Origin: Acidobacteriota bacterium
GTDB lineage: Bacteria > Acidobacteriota > Terriglobia > Terriglobales > Acidobacteriaceae
Direction of reading: 5' to 3'
Assembly (NCBI GenBank): GCA_018268915.1
Contig: JAFDVQ010000001.1
Span: 496,001-560,000 of the forward strand
DNA length: 64,000 nucleotides
Shown here: piece by piece, positions 28,507-37,613 of the stretch
Layout of the letters: each line of letters opens with the position of its first letter
Numbering within the stretch: position 1 is the stretch's first letter
Program-made: the position numbers and the translations under genes
The notes under the pieces: model-generated
Database searches by the model: none
What the model saw: only the letters and a program-made list of their open reading frames with translations
What the model was told of the DNA's origin: nothing

Positions 28507-28529
28507 GGGCCGGCGACATTTGCCGGCCC
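28507..28529 (+). terminator. Hairpin after the NUDIX gene
   Basis: A perfect 8-bp G/C stem GGGCCGGC/GCCGGCCC with a 7-nt loop lies 38 bp past the stop; a short TTTT occurs 6 nt downstream. Confidence 0.5.
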
Positions 28530-28660
28530 GATGATTTTAAGAAGTTTATGTGTTCCTCAATAAACCTTTGACAAAGAATGAGCGTCATAGTCGATAGGGT
28601 GGGCTGGCTTCCCATTCCCCTTGCTCACCAACCCCCTAAGAGGCAAGAAAGGCTAACCCT

Positions 28661-28894
28661 GTGGCTCAGTACAAAGGCAAAGTGAAATGGTTCAATAACG
28701 CCAAGGGCTACGGATTCATCGGACGTGATGACGGGCCAGATGTTTTCGTCCACTACTCGGCAATTCAACTGGATGGCTACAAGACTCTGAAAGAGGGCGA
28801 TGATGTAGAGTTCGACATCGTCCAAGGGCAAAAAGGTCCTCAGGCGGATGGAGTCATCCGGCAGCGGGACGCGGCCACCCACAACGCTGCTTAG
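28661..28894 (+). CDS. Cold shock domain protein
   Basis: 77 residues, starting at GTG 28661 with AGAAAGG upstream. The single CSD shows RNP1 KGYGFIG and RNP2 VFVHYSAIQ. The usual start MAQGTVKWFN is [12 protein letters not shown], and the C-terminal tail is slightly extended. It binds single-stranded RNA/DNA as a chaperone. A TTGACA at 28568 with a weak -10 17 bp later could be the promoter, leaving a leader of about 60 nt. Confidence 0.95.
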   Translation: MAQYKGKVKWFNNAKGYGFIGRDDGPDVFVHYSAIQLDGYKTLKEGDDVEFDIVQGQKGPQADGVIRQRDAATHNAA

Positions 28895-29032
28895 CGGTCG
28901 CGCTAACTCTGGAGCGTTTTTTCGAACCGCTTACCAGCGGTGCGGGCGCCCCTGTTCCGGGCCAGGCTTTTAGCTTCAGCTGTACAACTGTCGAGAAGCT
29001 CGGTTCTCCACGTGCTTTCATTCTGAACACAC

Positions 29033-29070
29033 AGGGCCAAGAAGACTTCACTTCTCGGCCCTTTACCTTT
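29033..29070 (+). terminator. Hairpin downstream of the cold shock gene
   Basis: AGGGCC (29033-29038) pairs with GGCCCT (29057-29062) with an inner AGAAG/CTTCT stem, followed by TTACCTTTG. It lies between convergent genes. Confidence 0.5.
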
Positions 29071-29112
29071 GTGGGTACGTTTCGCCTAACTACTGCATGG
29101 GAGCCAGCGTCG

Positions 29113-31275
29113 CTAATTAGTTTCGTGATAGTCGGGCAGGATGCGGAACTCTGAGCCGAACTTGTGGTATCCGCCGAAGCTCACGTCGTTGATCATGGTT
29201 TCGAAGTAGCTGTAGACGCTGAACTCCATGCCCCACTCGTGGATCAGGCGCATGGAGCGGGCACGTGAGACCTCCACGCTGCGCCGTGGACAGATGTAGA
29301 TCTTCCCTCCCAACTGTTCCGGGCCATACTCGACCGTAATTTGCGAGCGGATTAGAGGTACGTCAGGATCGCGGTCTTCGTCGAGATCAGCATTGATTGC
29401 AATGCGCATGATGGACCCGCTGTCGGGGTTGACCGCGAACTCGACTGAGTCGTCGGGCCTGCTGCGGTAGACCGTTGTTCCATTCCCGGTGGGGAGGCAG
29501 CAGTACGTGAGCTCGGGGACGTTGCTTGCGCCGCTCGCCTTGAACGTGAATACCGCCAAGTCACCGTCTTTGCCTCGTTCCCAGCGCTCCCACCTGAAGC
29601 TGGCGGGACTTGCGACGGCTGCCGCGAGCACGAAGCTGAGGATTGGGCCGAACGTGCCTCTCGTTTCGAGTTCGCGGGTCCGGATTGTACGGACAATGGG
29701 AGTCTTGCCAATCTTCTTCTTTTGCGCGACTTCCTCATTGCCGTTGCGATAGAGAACGCTTGCATGTTCTCCCGTGGCGAAGTGAAGCGTGCGGTCCTGC
29801 CGCCGGATTTTCCAGGTCTCCTTGTCGCGTTCCGGAGGCTCCTGGAATTGCGCGGTGTTTCTCAATGCATAGAAGTCGGGCAGCCTCGGGATCACATTGC
29901 GAAGATAGTCGAAGGTTCGCTGAAGGATCGTACGCTGTTCTCCAAGCTCAGGCGGCGGGCGGTTCGCGATCTCGTCAGGCGGCGGCTGGAGGGAGACGGA
30001 GAGATCGGCGTCTATGGTAAGCGCCTGACGATCTTTCTCGCGATGGATTCCGCTCAAGAGCTTGTTCAGACGAGGCGTGCTCAGACGCTCCGTGAGTTCG
30101 ATTTTTGCGAGCGTCTGCGAGAGGTCGGGGTGCTTATGCACGATCTGTTCTAGCTGTGCGACCGTGACTTTCTGGATATCGGGTAAAGGATTGTCGAAAT
30201 ACGCGGGCTCGTTGTAGTAGCCGGCAGGAGCTCGGACGATTGCGTCGGGATCGGATAGCTGGACGCGGAGATCGTGGTATTCATCCACTGTGTCGGTGCG
30301 AGGAGGATTGAATGTCAGTGAATAGAAGGTCCGGAGATCTTCAACACACCTTCCAATACCTTGCTCGAGGTTTTCGGAGGAGTCGAGCACCATTCCACCG
30401 GTGTGCGCGGCGATCACCTGCAGAGACAGGTTCGCAGGCTGCATATCCTTTTGTGCGCGGGGCGCAGTGAGGAAATCGTGGTAGTTGAAGAGGACTGGAT
30501 CCAGCCAGACGTTCAAGTTATCGAGCGTAATGCGCGCTTCGCGCAGCCGGGTAGAGAACTCAGTGGCATCGTTGAAAGCGATCTCGCCGCCATTGACTGG
30601 CCAGCCCGGACCGATCCACACCACGACTTTGTGGCCGGGGACGTCTCTCTGCTGGATAGCGATAGAGCCTAGTGCGCGCAGGGAAAACTTGTTCCGCGCA
30701 ATTTCTGACTGCGGGAATGCCGGCGTCTGTCTGAGATCTCGCGTCCATACGGGTATCTGAGATCTCTTCTCCTTCAACTCTTCAACTAGCACTGCGCCGT
30801 GCAACGTGGAGACAACCGAGGAGAAGAGGCCATCGCGCGTGAGCCAGTATAGGAAGGTCGGGAATCCCGTTTGGCCGTTGTTGCGAAGGAAGAAACGCGT
30901 AAGTGTGCTTTCCGTTTGCGCGAGTTGTTCTGGAGAGAGATTGAGGGCGTCGAGAACGAAAATCAGTTGTGGAGCGGGCTCTGACCCTGCATGAGATCGC
31001 TCGAAAGTACGGATCTTCGCGGGCTTGCCGTTGTCGAGGATGGTGAATGCCGAAGGCTCGAGGTTAGAAACGGGGCTTCCCGACGCATCAGTGGGAACGA
31101 CATCGATAGTGAAGAGGCCTTTATGCTCGACAGCATGGTCCGCGTCCAAGGTTGTCAAGGACTGTTGGGCAGCGGATGCACCCGGCCTGGGCGGAGCTTG
31201 TGCAGCGACATGGCATGCAAGAACTTCAAGACTTGCGACGAGTAGTGCCCCGCAGAAGATACTTGGCCGGTCCAT
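29113..31275 (-). CDS. VWFA-related secreted protein, acidobacterial type
   Basis: 720 residues with a signal peptide (1-25, HVAAQA). The N-terminal region FTIDVVPTDASGSPVSNLEP, then FTILDNGKPAKIRTFE and LIFVLDALNLS, is the VWFA-related domain that is greatly expanded in acidobacteria. The MIDAS aspartate appears in FVLDALN. Residues about 370-480 are helical and the C-terminal third is a separate beta-rich domain (from about 540) without a recognised family. Such proteins are secreted or surface-bound, and their ligands are unknown. Monocistronic. Confidence 0.85.
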   Translation of the reverse strand: MDRPSIFCGALLVASLEVLACHVAAQAPPRPGASAAQQSLTTLDADHAVEHKGLFTIDVVPTDASGSPVSNLEPSAFTILDNGKPAKIRTFERSHAGSEPAPQLIFVLDALNLSPEQLAQTESTLTRFFLRNNGQTGFPTFLYWLTRDGLFSSVVSTLHGAVLVEELKEKRSQIPVWTRDLRQTPAFPQSEIARNKFSLRALGSIAIQQRDVPGHKVVVWIGPGWPVNGGEIAFNDATEFSTRLREARITLDNLNVWLDPVLFNYHDFLTAPRAQKDMQPANLSLQVIAAHTGGMVLDSSENLEQGIGRCVEDLRTFYSLTFNPPRTDTVDEYHDLRVQLSDPDAIVRAPAGYYNEPAYFDNPLPDIQKVTVAQLEQIVHKHPDLSQTLAKIELTERLSTPRLNKLLSGIHREKDRQALTIDADLSVSLQPPPDEIANRPPPELGEQRTILQRTFDYLRNVIPRLPDFYALRNTAQFQEPPERDKETWKIRRQDRTLHFATGEHASVLYRNGNEEVAQKKKIGKTPIVRTIRTRELETRGTFGPILSFVLAAAVASPASFRWERWERGKDGDLAVFTFKASGASNVPELTYCCLPTGNGTTVYRSRPDDSVEFAVNPDSGSIMRIAINADLDEDRDPDVPLIRSQITVEYGPEQLGGKIYICPRRSVEVSRARSMRLIHEWGMEFSVYSYFETMINDVSFGGYHKFGSEFRILPDYHETN

Positions 31276-31411
31276 GGTGATTCTGACGATCTCGGTGAAA
31301 GGTCGGTTTTGTTTAGGGACTGCGTAATGAATGTATCAGCGGAATCCAGTTCGAGCTGTGATTGGCCGGTGAGGTGCGATGGAAGATACTGTTGGCGGAG
31401 AGATTTCCTAA

Positions 31412-33151
31412 ATGGACAACGCAACGATTGCCTCCCTGCTGAACGAGACGGCCGATCTGATGGAGATCGATGGCGCTGATGGCTTTCGCGTGCGCAGCTA
31501 TCGCAATGCGTCGGATGCAGTCGAGCAGACGACTGTAGACCTGGCAGCGGTGTCAGGGGATGCGGCTCAGTTGCTGGCGATTCAGGGGATAGGAAAGAGT
31601 ATGGCAGCGAATATCCAGGCAATCGTGGCGACAGGATCGTTGCCGGTGCGGGATGAGTTGCTGACTAAGTACGGGGCTGGATTGCTGCAGCTCCTGAAGT
31701 TGCCGGGAATGGGTCCCAAAACCGTCGCGCTGCTGTGGGATGCGGGAAAGGTCAAGAATATCGATGAGCTCGCGGAAGCGATCGATGCAGGCCGTTTGAA
31801 AGGCCTCCCCCGCATGGGCGAGAAGCAGATCGAGAAGATCAAGAAGGGCATCGAGGACTATCGGCGATCCGTAGGTCGCTTCCGCATCGACGAAGCCGAG
31901 GATGCGGCGGAGCGACTGACGATATACCTGATGGCGATGGGTGGGATTGAGCGAGTCACTCCGGCTGGATCGCTGAGGCGCGGGAGGGAAACGGCGGGCG
32001 ATCTGGACCTGCTGGTGACGGGACCGGCCTGTGCACAAGGGAATACCGATGCGGCGGTGCAATACGTGGCTGCCTATCCAGGCATTCACGACATGATTGC
32101 GAAGGGCGAAAACAAGGTGAGCTTCCACCTGGCGAATGGGCTGCAGGTGGATGTGCGCCTTCTGCCGTCGAATTGCTATGGAGCGGCCCTGCAGTACTTT
32201 ACCGGGTCAAAGGCGCACAACGTGGTCTTGCGACAGAGAGCGCTGAAGATGGGCTACACGCTGAGCGAGTGGTCTCTGTCGCGACTGGACAACGAGTCAG
32301 TTGTGGCATCGGCGACGGAAGAGGAGATCTACGCGGCGCTGGATATGGACTGGATGCCTCCGGAGATGCGGGAGAACCTGGGGGAAATTGAAGCCGCTGC
32401 GAAGCGCTCGGTTCCGAAGTTGATTGAGGCCTCGGACATAAAGGGCGATGTGCATATGCACACAACCGAGACGGATGGTCGCAACTCGATTCTGGAGATG
32501 GCAGAGGCGGGAATTGCGCGCGGCTTGCAGTACATCGCGATTACGGAGCATACGAAGAACCTTGCGATGACGAACGGTCTCGACGAGAAGCGCGCTCTCG
32601 AGCATATGAAGCGAATCCGCGAAGTGGACAAGCAGATGGAGGGGCGGATCCGGATTCTTACGGGACTTGAGGTAGACATTCTGGCTGATGGCAGTCTCGA
32701 CATGGACGACGAAGTGCTGGCTCAGCTGGACGTCGTCATCGCGAGCGTGCACAGTCATTTCGCGCAGCCGCGGGAGGAGATGACGGGGCGTGTGCTGCGG
32801 GCTGTCGGTAACCCAAATGTGAGGATCCTGGGGCATCCCACCGGGCGGCAGATTCTTCGACGGGAAGCATACGCCCTTGACACGGGCGCAGTGATCCGGC
32901 GGTGCGCAGAGCTTGGTGTCGCTGTGGAGCACAATGCCGCGCCGGAGCGTCTGGACTTGAGCGACCGAGATCTGCGACTGGCAAAAGAATGCGGGTGCCG
33001 AATCGTGATCAACACCGACGCGCATATGACAAAAGTGGTGGGTGAGTGGCGATATGGGATTCGGCAGCTGCGACGAGCATGGCTGACAGCTGCAGATGTA
33101 TTGAATACGCTGGGGGTGAAGGAGTTTCTTGGAGCGATGCGGAAGCGCTAG
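31412..33151 (+). CDS. polX: Family X DNA polymerase with PHP nuclease domain
   Basis: 579 residues, normal for bacterial PolX. It has an N-terminal 8-kDa-like domain with helix-hairpin-helix motifs (IQGIGKSMAANI, LPGMGPKTV). The palm contains AGSLRRGRETAGDLDLLV with metal-binding Asp197 and Asp199 and a third Asp247 (LQVDVRLLP). The PHP domain starts KGDVHMHTTETDGRN (344-358) and should give 3'-5' exonuclease or AP-endonuclease activity. All catalytic residues looked for are intact. It takes part in base-excision and gap-filling repair. Confidence 0.95.
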   Translation: MDNATIASLLNETADLMEIDGADGFRVRSYRNASDAVEQTTVDLAAVSGDAAQLLAIQGIGKSMAANIQAIVATGSLPVRDELLTKYGAGLLQLLKLPGMGPKTVALLWDAGKVKNIDELAEAIDAGRLKGLPRMGEKQIEKIKKGIEDYRRSVGRFRIDEAEDAAERLTIYLMAMGGIERVTPAGSLRRGRETAGDLDLLVTGPACAQGNTDAAVQYVAAYPGIHDMIAKGENKVSFHLANGLQVDVRLLPSNCYGAALQYFTGSKAHNVVLRQRALKMGYTLSEWSLSRLDNESVVASATEEEIYAALDMDWMPPEMRENLGEIEAAAKRSVPKLIEASDIKGDVHMHTTETDGRNSILEMAEAGIARGLQYIAITEHTKNLAMTNGLDEKRALEHMKRIREVDKQMEGRIRILTGLEVDILADGSLDMDDEVLAQLDVVIASVHSHFAQPREEMTGRVLRAVGNPNVRILGHPTGRQILRREAYALDTGAVIRRCAELGVAVEHNAAPERLDLSDRDLRLAKECGCRIVINTDAHMTKVVGEWRYGIRQLRRAWLTAADVLNTLGVKEFLGAMRKR

Positions 33152-33225
33152 TGTCCTTCCACAAATTATTGCCTGAGCAGCGATACTGGATTGTCCACAA
33201 CCCGTGGGGCTAAGATAGGGGCGCT

Positions 33226-33831
33226 ATGAGTCTGCTCCAACAGGAATCACGTGAGGCGGCGGGAGAGTCCTACACCAGGGGCACCAGCCATGTGATTATC
33301 GCCACGATCATCGCGGTGGTACTGGTCTCTGCGGCCGTGACGGTGTATGTGATTTCCGGCGAGAAGCCTCCTGCCTCGACCGGCGAGGTTGTGGAGGTTT
33401 GGGCGCATCCGATGCATAGCGAAACTTCGGGTTGGGACGCGAACGGGGCTGCCATTCCCAAGGAATCGATCGACCAGGTATTGCTTTTCACGCACGTCAA
33501 GCTGCGTAACCAGAGCAAGCAGCCGATTTTCCTGCACCAGGTGCTGGCGAATTTGACCCTGCCCGATGGAATCCACTCAAGCTATGCGGCGATGCCCTCA
33601 GACTACGAGCGCCTGTTCAAGGCGTATCCGGACTTGCAGCAGTGGCATGCTCCGCCAATTTCTCCGGACCTGACGATTCAACCCGGCGAGACCAAGGAAG
33701 GAACCTTTGTGTGTTCCTACCGAATGTCAAAGGCGGATTGGGAGACGCGCAAAGGACTTGGCTACACTTTCAACTTCCAATATCTACCCGCGCTGATCGT
33801 CGACTGGAAAGGCGCCATCACTGAACGTTAG
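33226..33831 (+). CDS. Membrane-anchored periplasmic protein of unknown function
   Basis: 201 residues: a short cytosolic N-terminus, one transmembrane helix (about 23-45, HVIIATIIAVVLVSAAVTVYVI), and a periplasmic beta-sandwich-like domain (LLFTHVKLRNQSKQPIFLHQ and following) that ends in WKGAITER. This is a recurrent acidobacterial layout without known function. An AGGGG site lies 7 nt before the ATG. Its last 14 bases overlap the convergent gene at 33818. Confidence 0.75.
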   Translation: MSLLQQESREAAGESYTRGTSHVIIATIIAVVLVSAAVTVYVISGEKPPASTGEVVEVWAHPMHSETSGWDANGAAIPKESIDQVLLFTHVKLRNQSKQPIFLHQVLANLTLPDGIHSSYAAMPSDYERLFKAYPDLQQWHAPPISPDLTIQPGETKEGTFVCSYRMSKADWETRKGLGYTFNFQYLPALIVDWKGAITER

Positions 33832-34657
33832 CCGGAGCCGGAGCGCCTTTCGGCGTAGAAAGATAGCCCGAGATCGTGTTCTTTGACGGAACCGCGTTCA
33901 CCACGATTTCATAGAGGGCCGGGTCCTTCCCCGCGTAAAACTGGAGCGGCTCATTTACGTAGCGGTCCTTTTTGTCGTATTGCTTGTCGTCGGAAAAGAC
34001 AGAGATTGAGAAGCGGCTCTTCTTCTGGTCGGCCTTCTTCAACTCCAGGCTGATGGTGCCGACTGGCTTCTTCTGTCCCTTCGCCAGCGTGAACTCGTAG
34101 TAGTTGCGATCGCCTTTGTGTTTGAGAAGCTCCAGTTCGTCGCGATTGCGCGCAATAAGGCTGGAGTGTCCGTCGAGATCGCCCTTCATGGACTGCAGTT
34201 GACTGACGGCGGTGGCGAGATCGGATTGCGTCTTACCAAGATCGGTTTTCACGCCGCCTACGTCGGTCTTTACGGTTGATACATCGCTCTGAACGGCACT
34301 GACCTGCTGGGCAGTCTGCTGCTGCGCGGCTTCAAGACGCTTGCTGTCGGCTGCCTGCCGGGCAATGATCTGTTGTGCACGCTGGTCCATCTGCTTTTGC
34401 GTAAGGCCAACGCTGCGGCCTAGTTCGTCTGTGGCAACGCGGAGGCGAGCGTTGGTTTCGCGGAGCTGAGCATCAAGCTTGGCGTTCTGCTGATTGGCTT
34501 CAGCGAGGGCGGTTTCCTGGTGAGCGATGCGGCCGCTGAGGGTATAACTCCAGATCAGCCCGCCAATCGCGGCCAGCACTGCGATGGCGATTGCCGCCAG
34601 TAGTGCACCGCTGTAAGCCGGCGCGGATTCAATGACTGTACTTCTGTCGTCGCTCAT
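33818..34657 (-). CDS. Membrane-anchored coiled-coil protein
   Basis: 279 residues from ATG 34657, chosen for its GGAGGAG site; a more distant upstream ATG is poorer. A transmembrane helix at about 17-38 (ALLAAIAIAVLAAIGGLIW) is followed by a long coiled coil (about 40-180, rich in Gln, Ala, Asp and Lys with repeated QSDVSTVKTDVGGVKTDLGK units) and a C-terminal beta domain from about 190. The repeat VKTDVGGVKTDLGKTQSDL is a short heptad duplication. Function unknown; it may act as a spacer or sensor in the periplasm. Confidence 0.8.
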   Translation of the reverse strand: MSDDRSTVIESAPAYSGALLAAIAIAVLAAIGGLIWSYTLSGRIAHQETALAEANQQNAKLDAQLRETNARLRVATDELGRSVGLTQKQMDQRAQQIIARQAADSKRLEAAQQQTAQQVSAVQSDVSTVKTDVGGVKTDLGKTQSDLATAVSQLQSMKGDLDGHSSLIARNRDELELLKHKGDRNYYEFTLAKGQKKPVGTISLELKKADQKKSRFSISVFSDDKQYDKKDRYVNEPLQFYAGKDPALYEIVVNAVPSKNTISGYLSTPKGAPAPANVQ

Positions 34658-34818
34658 CGTTCGAGTCTCCTCCGGGACACATGGGACCAAAGCCGGATTT
34701 AGAGCGGATTCGCGATAGCTCTCAAAGGGCTTTGAATGGCTACAGAGACTATAGAGGAGTACGAAGGGTTTTGGGGGGAATTGGTAGGAAGCCTGTGCCA
34801 TGGACGTAACCCAGGATT

Positions 34819-35640
34819 TCAGCTGTTCGTTTCTGGTCTCGATGGCGTGAGTTTGCCGGTGAGGCGATGGGCGCAGGGCACGAATCCGGCCTTCTGTAGT
34901 GTCTTGCGGGAAGCAATGTTATCGGTATTGCATCGAGCGCATGGAATGCTTCCGCCTTCGTAGCAGATCCTCTTCAGTTCCTGCACGAGATAGGAACCGA
35001 AGCCGCGCATGCGAAAGGGTTCCGCCACTTCCATCCAGATGTCGCCATATGGGCGGTTGTAGTGGTAGAGAATACCGCCGGTTGCTGCCACTTCGCCGCC
35101 CACTTCGAGCAGCATCCAGTCGCCCTCAGGTTCGCGCGGACGCAGGGTCGCGCCGTTGACCCGGAACGCTGTTTTGAGCTTGTCTTCAAAGATGATCTTT
35201 TCGCTGACCACGTCGTGTGCCCAGGTGTGCAGCATGGCGGTCAGCATCACGTCGCTGGTCTGGGTTTCGATTGCGTCGGCTGCGCTGACGGACATAAAGG
35301 TCTCGAAAGCCTCAAAGAACCGGGAGCGACGCTTTTCCGCGATGTAGAACTCGAAGATGGTGCGTGTGCCCGACCAGGGGCCGGCAACAGCGATCGACCC
35401 ATATCCGCAAGGCTCGCCGCCAGCCTCGATGAGGTAGGGCTGGGTCCAGCCCTCGCGGGAGTGGATCGAGTCGTGGACGATCTGGCAGTTCATCTCCTGC
35501 CGGTATAGATCGCGCCACTGCAGGATGCCGGAAACGGGGACGGGCCTGACCGAGAATTCCATAGGATCAATGACCTGCGCCATCATAGCGCGATGCGGCA
35601 CGGCAAGGGGCGGGTCCGTGACAATGGTCTTATCGACCAT
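34819..35640 (-). CDS. GNAT-family N-acetyltransferase
   Basis: 273 residues with a GNAT fold in the C-terminal half: GDIWMEVAEPFRMRGFGSYLVQELKRIC contains the acetyl-CoA pyrophosphate-binding loop (R-x-x-G-x-G), followed by CNTDNIASRKTLQKAGFVPC. The N-terminal half looks like a second, degenerate GNAT domain (YLIEAGGEPCGYGSIAVAGP). The substrate is unknown. It is divergent from citrate synthase with about 108 bp between starts. Confidence 0.87.
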   Translation of the reverse strand: MVDKTIVTDPPLAVPHRAMMAQVIDPMEFSVRPVPVSGILQWRDLYRQEMNCQIVHDSIHSREGWTQPYLIEAGGEPCGYGSIAVAGPWSGTRTIFEFYIAEKRRSRFFEAFETFMSVSAADAIETQTSDVMLTAMLHTWAHDVVSEKIIFEDKLKTAFRVNGATLRPREPEGDWMLLEVGGEVAATGGILYHYNRPYGDIWMEVAEPFRMRGFGSYLVQELKRICYEGGSIPCARCNTDNIASRKTLQKAGFVPCAHRLTGKLTPSRPETNS

Positions 35641-35748
35641 TTATAAAGTGGATTACCGCTTTTCTCGCCGGGCCATGCTTTGAGCCCGCGCGAATGCCGG
35701 AATTAAAGATCGCATCCAACCACCCAAAGAGGGGAGTCATAAAGGCCT

Positions 35749-36885
35749 ATGTCTACCGCTGTCGCTGGTAAGGGACTTGAAGGAATTGTCGCCGCTAATT
35801 CCGGGATTTGCTTTATTGATGGCGACGCGGGCGTGCTTGCGTATCGCGGGATCGACATTCACGAACTGGCTGAGCTGTCGAACTTCGAAGAGACGACCTA
35901 TTTGCTGTGGAATGGGCGCCTCCCGACCGAGTTGGAACTGCGGGAGTTCTCATCGCAGTTGGCTCTGGCTCGCGAGGTCGATCAGCGGATCGTGGATATG
36001 CTGAAAACGTTCCCGACATCGGCGACCCCGATGGAAGTCCTTCGAACCGCGGTGTCGGCGCTCAGCTTCTATGACGCCGACGAGAAGGACAACAGCCACG
36101 ACGCAAACGTCCGCAAGGCCTATAACCTGACCGCACAGATCGCGATGATCGTTGCGATCTACGACAGAATCCGCAAAAAGCTCGACATCGTCCCTCCCGA
36201 CCGCACTCTTTCCCACGCAGGCAATTTCCTCTGGATGCTGAACGGCGTAAAGCCTTCAGATACTGCGACACGCACGCTCGACATCGCGCTGATCCTGCAC
36301 GCGGATCACGAGCTGAATGCCTCGACGTTTGCAGCGCGTGTGATCGCTGCAACCCTGTCAGATATTCACTCGGCCATCACCGGAGCGATTGGCGCACTCA
36401 AGGGGCCGCTGCATGGCGGCGCCAACGAAGGCGTGATGAAGTTGCTGCTCACGATCGACAAGGCCGGGGCCGATCCCGTCGACTACGTCAAGAACATGCT
36501 GGCGGCGAAGCAAAAGATTTCCGGCTTCGGCCATCGCGTCTACAAGACCGAGGATCCGCGCGCGACCCATCTGCGCCGCATGAGCGAGAAACTGGGCAAA
36601 GACGCGGGACAGCCGAAGTGGTACGAGATGTCGCGCGCGATTGAACTCTACATCAAGCAGGACAAGAAACTGAACGCGAACGTCGATTTCTATTCGGCTT
36701 CCACCTACGCAACGCTGGGCATCGATATCGACCTCTATACGCCGATCTTTGCAGTCAGCCGCATTGCGGGTTGGGCTGCCCACGTAATTGAGCAGCTCGA
36801 TGACAACCGCCTGATCCGGCCTCGCGCTGACTACATCGGGCCGGTCTACCCATCGAAGTATGTGGGAATGAACGAGCGGCGGTAG
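35749..36885 (+). CDS. gltA: Citrate synthase (short, dimeric type)
   Basis: 378 residues, matching the short CitZ-like enzymes and not the long NADH-inhibited type. Catalytic residues are His222 (GPLHGGANE), His262 (GFGHRVYK) and Asp313 (NVDFYSA); oxaloacetate-binding His187 lies in LILHADHELNAST. It condenses acetyl-CoA and oxaloacetate to citrate for the TCA cycle. A 2-methylcitrate synthase role cannot be excluded, but no prp gene is nearby. It ends at a strong terminator. Confidence 0.93.
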   Translation: MSTAVAGKGLEGIVAANSGICFIDGDAGVLAYRGIDIHELAELSNFEETTYLLWNGRLPTELELREFSSQLALAREVDQRIVDMLKTFPTSATPMEVLRTAVSALSFYDADEKDNSHDANVRKAYNLTAQIAMIVAIYDRIRKKLDIVPPDRTLSHAGNFLWMLNGVKPSDTATRTLDIALILHADHELNASTFAARVIAATLSDIHSAITGAIGALKGPLHGGANEGVMKLLLTIDKAGADPVDYVKNMLAAKQKISGFGHRVYKTEDPRATHLRRMSEKLGKDAGQPKWYEMSRAIELYIKQDKKLNANVDFYSASTYATLGIDIDLYTPIFAVSRIAGWAAHVIEQLDDNRLIRPRADYIGPVYPSKYVGMNERR

Positions 36886-36903
36886 GTAGGTCAACATAGA
36901 TGA

Positions 36904-36937
36904 CAAGAACGGGGGCTTTGTCCCCCGTTCTTGTTTA
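36904..36937 (+). terminator. Strong intrinsic terminator of citrate synthase
   Basis: A perfect 12-bp stem (36904-36915 with 36922-36933) with a 6-nt loop is followed by TTT. It lies 19 bp past the stop. Confidence 0.85.
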
Positions 36938-36996
36938 GCGCTTGCTGGACAGCGGCCCTATCCGGCTCAACATACTCGTTGGGGAGGCGGAAAGGC

Positions 36997-37410
36997 TCAG
37001 TCAATGATCTCGGCTCCTTCGGCTTTCAGACGTTCGAGGCTGCTCTTCATGTGTTGCAGCTGCTCAGGTGGATGACCCTGCCAGTTCGTCACTTCTCCAA
37101 CGACGCGAAGCGGATCGCGGGAACGGTAGGAGCGCGTTGGATTTCCAGGGAACTTCTTGTTTGTCAGATTAGGATCATCGACGAGCTCCCCGGTTGGCTC
37201 GACCATATAGATCCTCTCGCGTCCGTCCCCAGTTGCCAATTCAGCGCCCCAGATAGCGGCATCGAGCGTGCCGGTGCAGTAAACCCACGAGAGAGGCTTT
37301 CCCTCGCCGAAGTTAGACGTGAAACCGGATGCGATCAGATCGCCAGTGGAGAGATCGGCACGGGTTCCGTGGAAGAACTGCTCGCGAAACATGCTTGGTC
37401 TTGTCGACAT
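36997..37410 (-). CDS. arr: NAD-dependent rifamycin ADP-ribosyltransferase
   Basis: 137 residues from ATG 37410 with GAGGAG upstream; a start seven codons earlier is possible. Diagnostic stretches are FFHGTRADLSTGDLI, VYCTGTLDAAIWGAELA and VEPTGELVDDPNLT, then NKKFPGNPTRSYRSRDPLRV and VGEVTNWQGHPPEQLQ. Arr transfers ADP-ribose from NAD to the C23 hydroxyl of rifampicin, inactivating it. The length matches known Arr proteins. Codon use and GC are like the neighbours and no mobile element adjoins it, so it looks like a native environmental resistance gene. Confidence 0.93.
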   Translation of the reverse strand: MSTRPSMFREQFFHGTRADLSTGDLIASGFTSNFGEGKPLSWVYCTGTLDAAIWGAELATGDGRERIYMVEPTGELVDDPNLTNKKFPGNPTRSYRSRDPLRVVGEVTNWQGHPPEQLQHMKSSLERLKAEGAEIID

Positions 37411-37506
37411 CGCTGTAGAGTCTCCTCGCATCGATGAGTTAAAACTCGAACGATGATGGAGAAGAACGGGCGCTTGCGGCAAGCTGGGGGTCGGCTGATA
37501 ACTTAA

Positions 37507-37533
37507 GAATGGGAGAGGTTCTCTCTCCCATTC
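37507..37533 (-). terminator. Hairpin between arr and the propeller lipoprotein
   Basis: A perfect 11-bp inverted repeat (37507-37517 with 37523-37533) with a 5-nt loop. TTAAGTT follows on the minus strand. Probably ends the lipoprotein transcript. Confidence 0.55.
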
Positions 37534-37561
37534 TCCGCCACATTTTTGGTCACTGAAGATG

Positions 37562-37577
37562 CCAGGGTTCATCCTGG
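37562..37577. repeat. Degenerate REP-like hairpin
   Basis: CCAGG-GTTCAT-CCTGG followed by GATAG closely resembles the REP hairpin at 63012-63035, suggesting a dispersed copy. Confidence 0.4.
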
Positions 37578-37613
37578 GATAGGTGTCGGGGACCACTACC
37601 GTCCAGTTCACTT

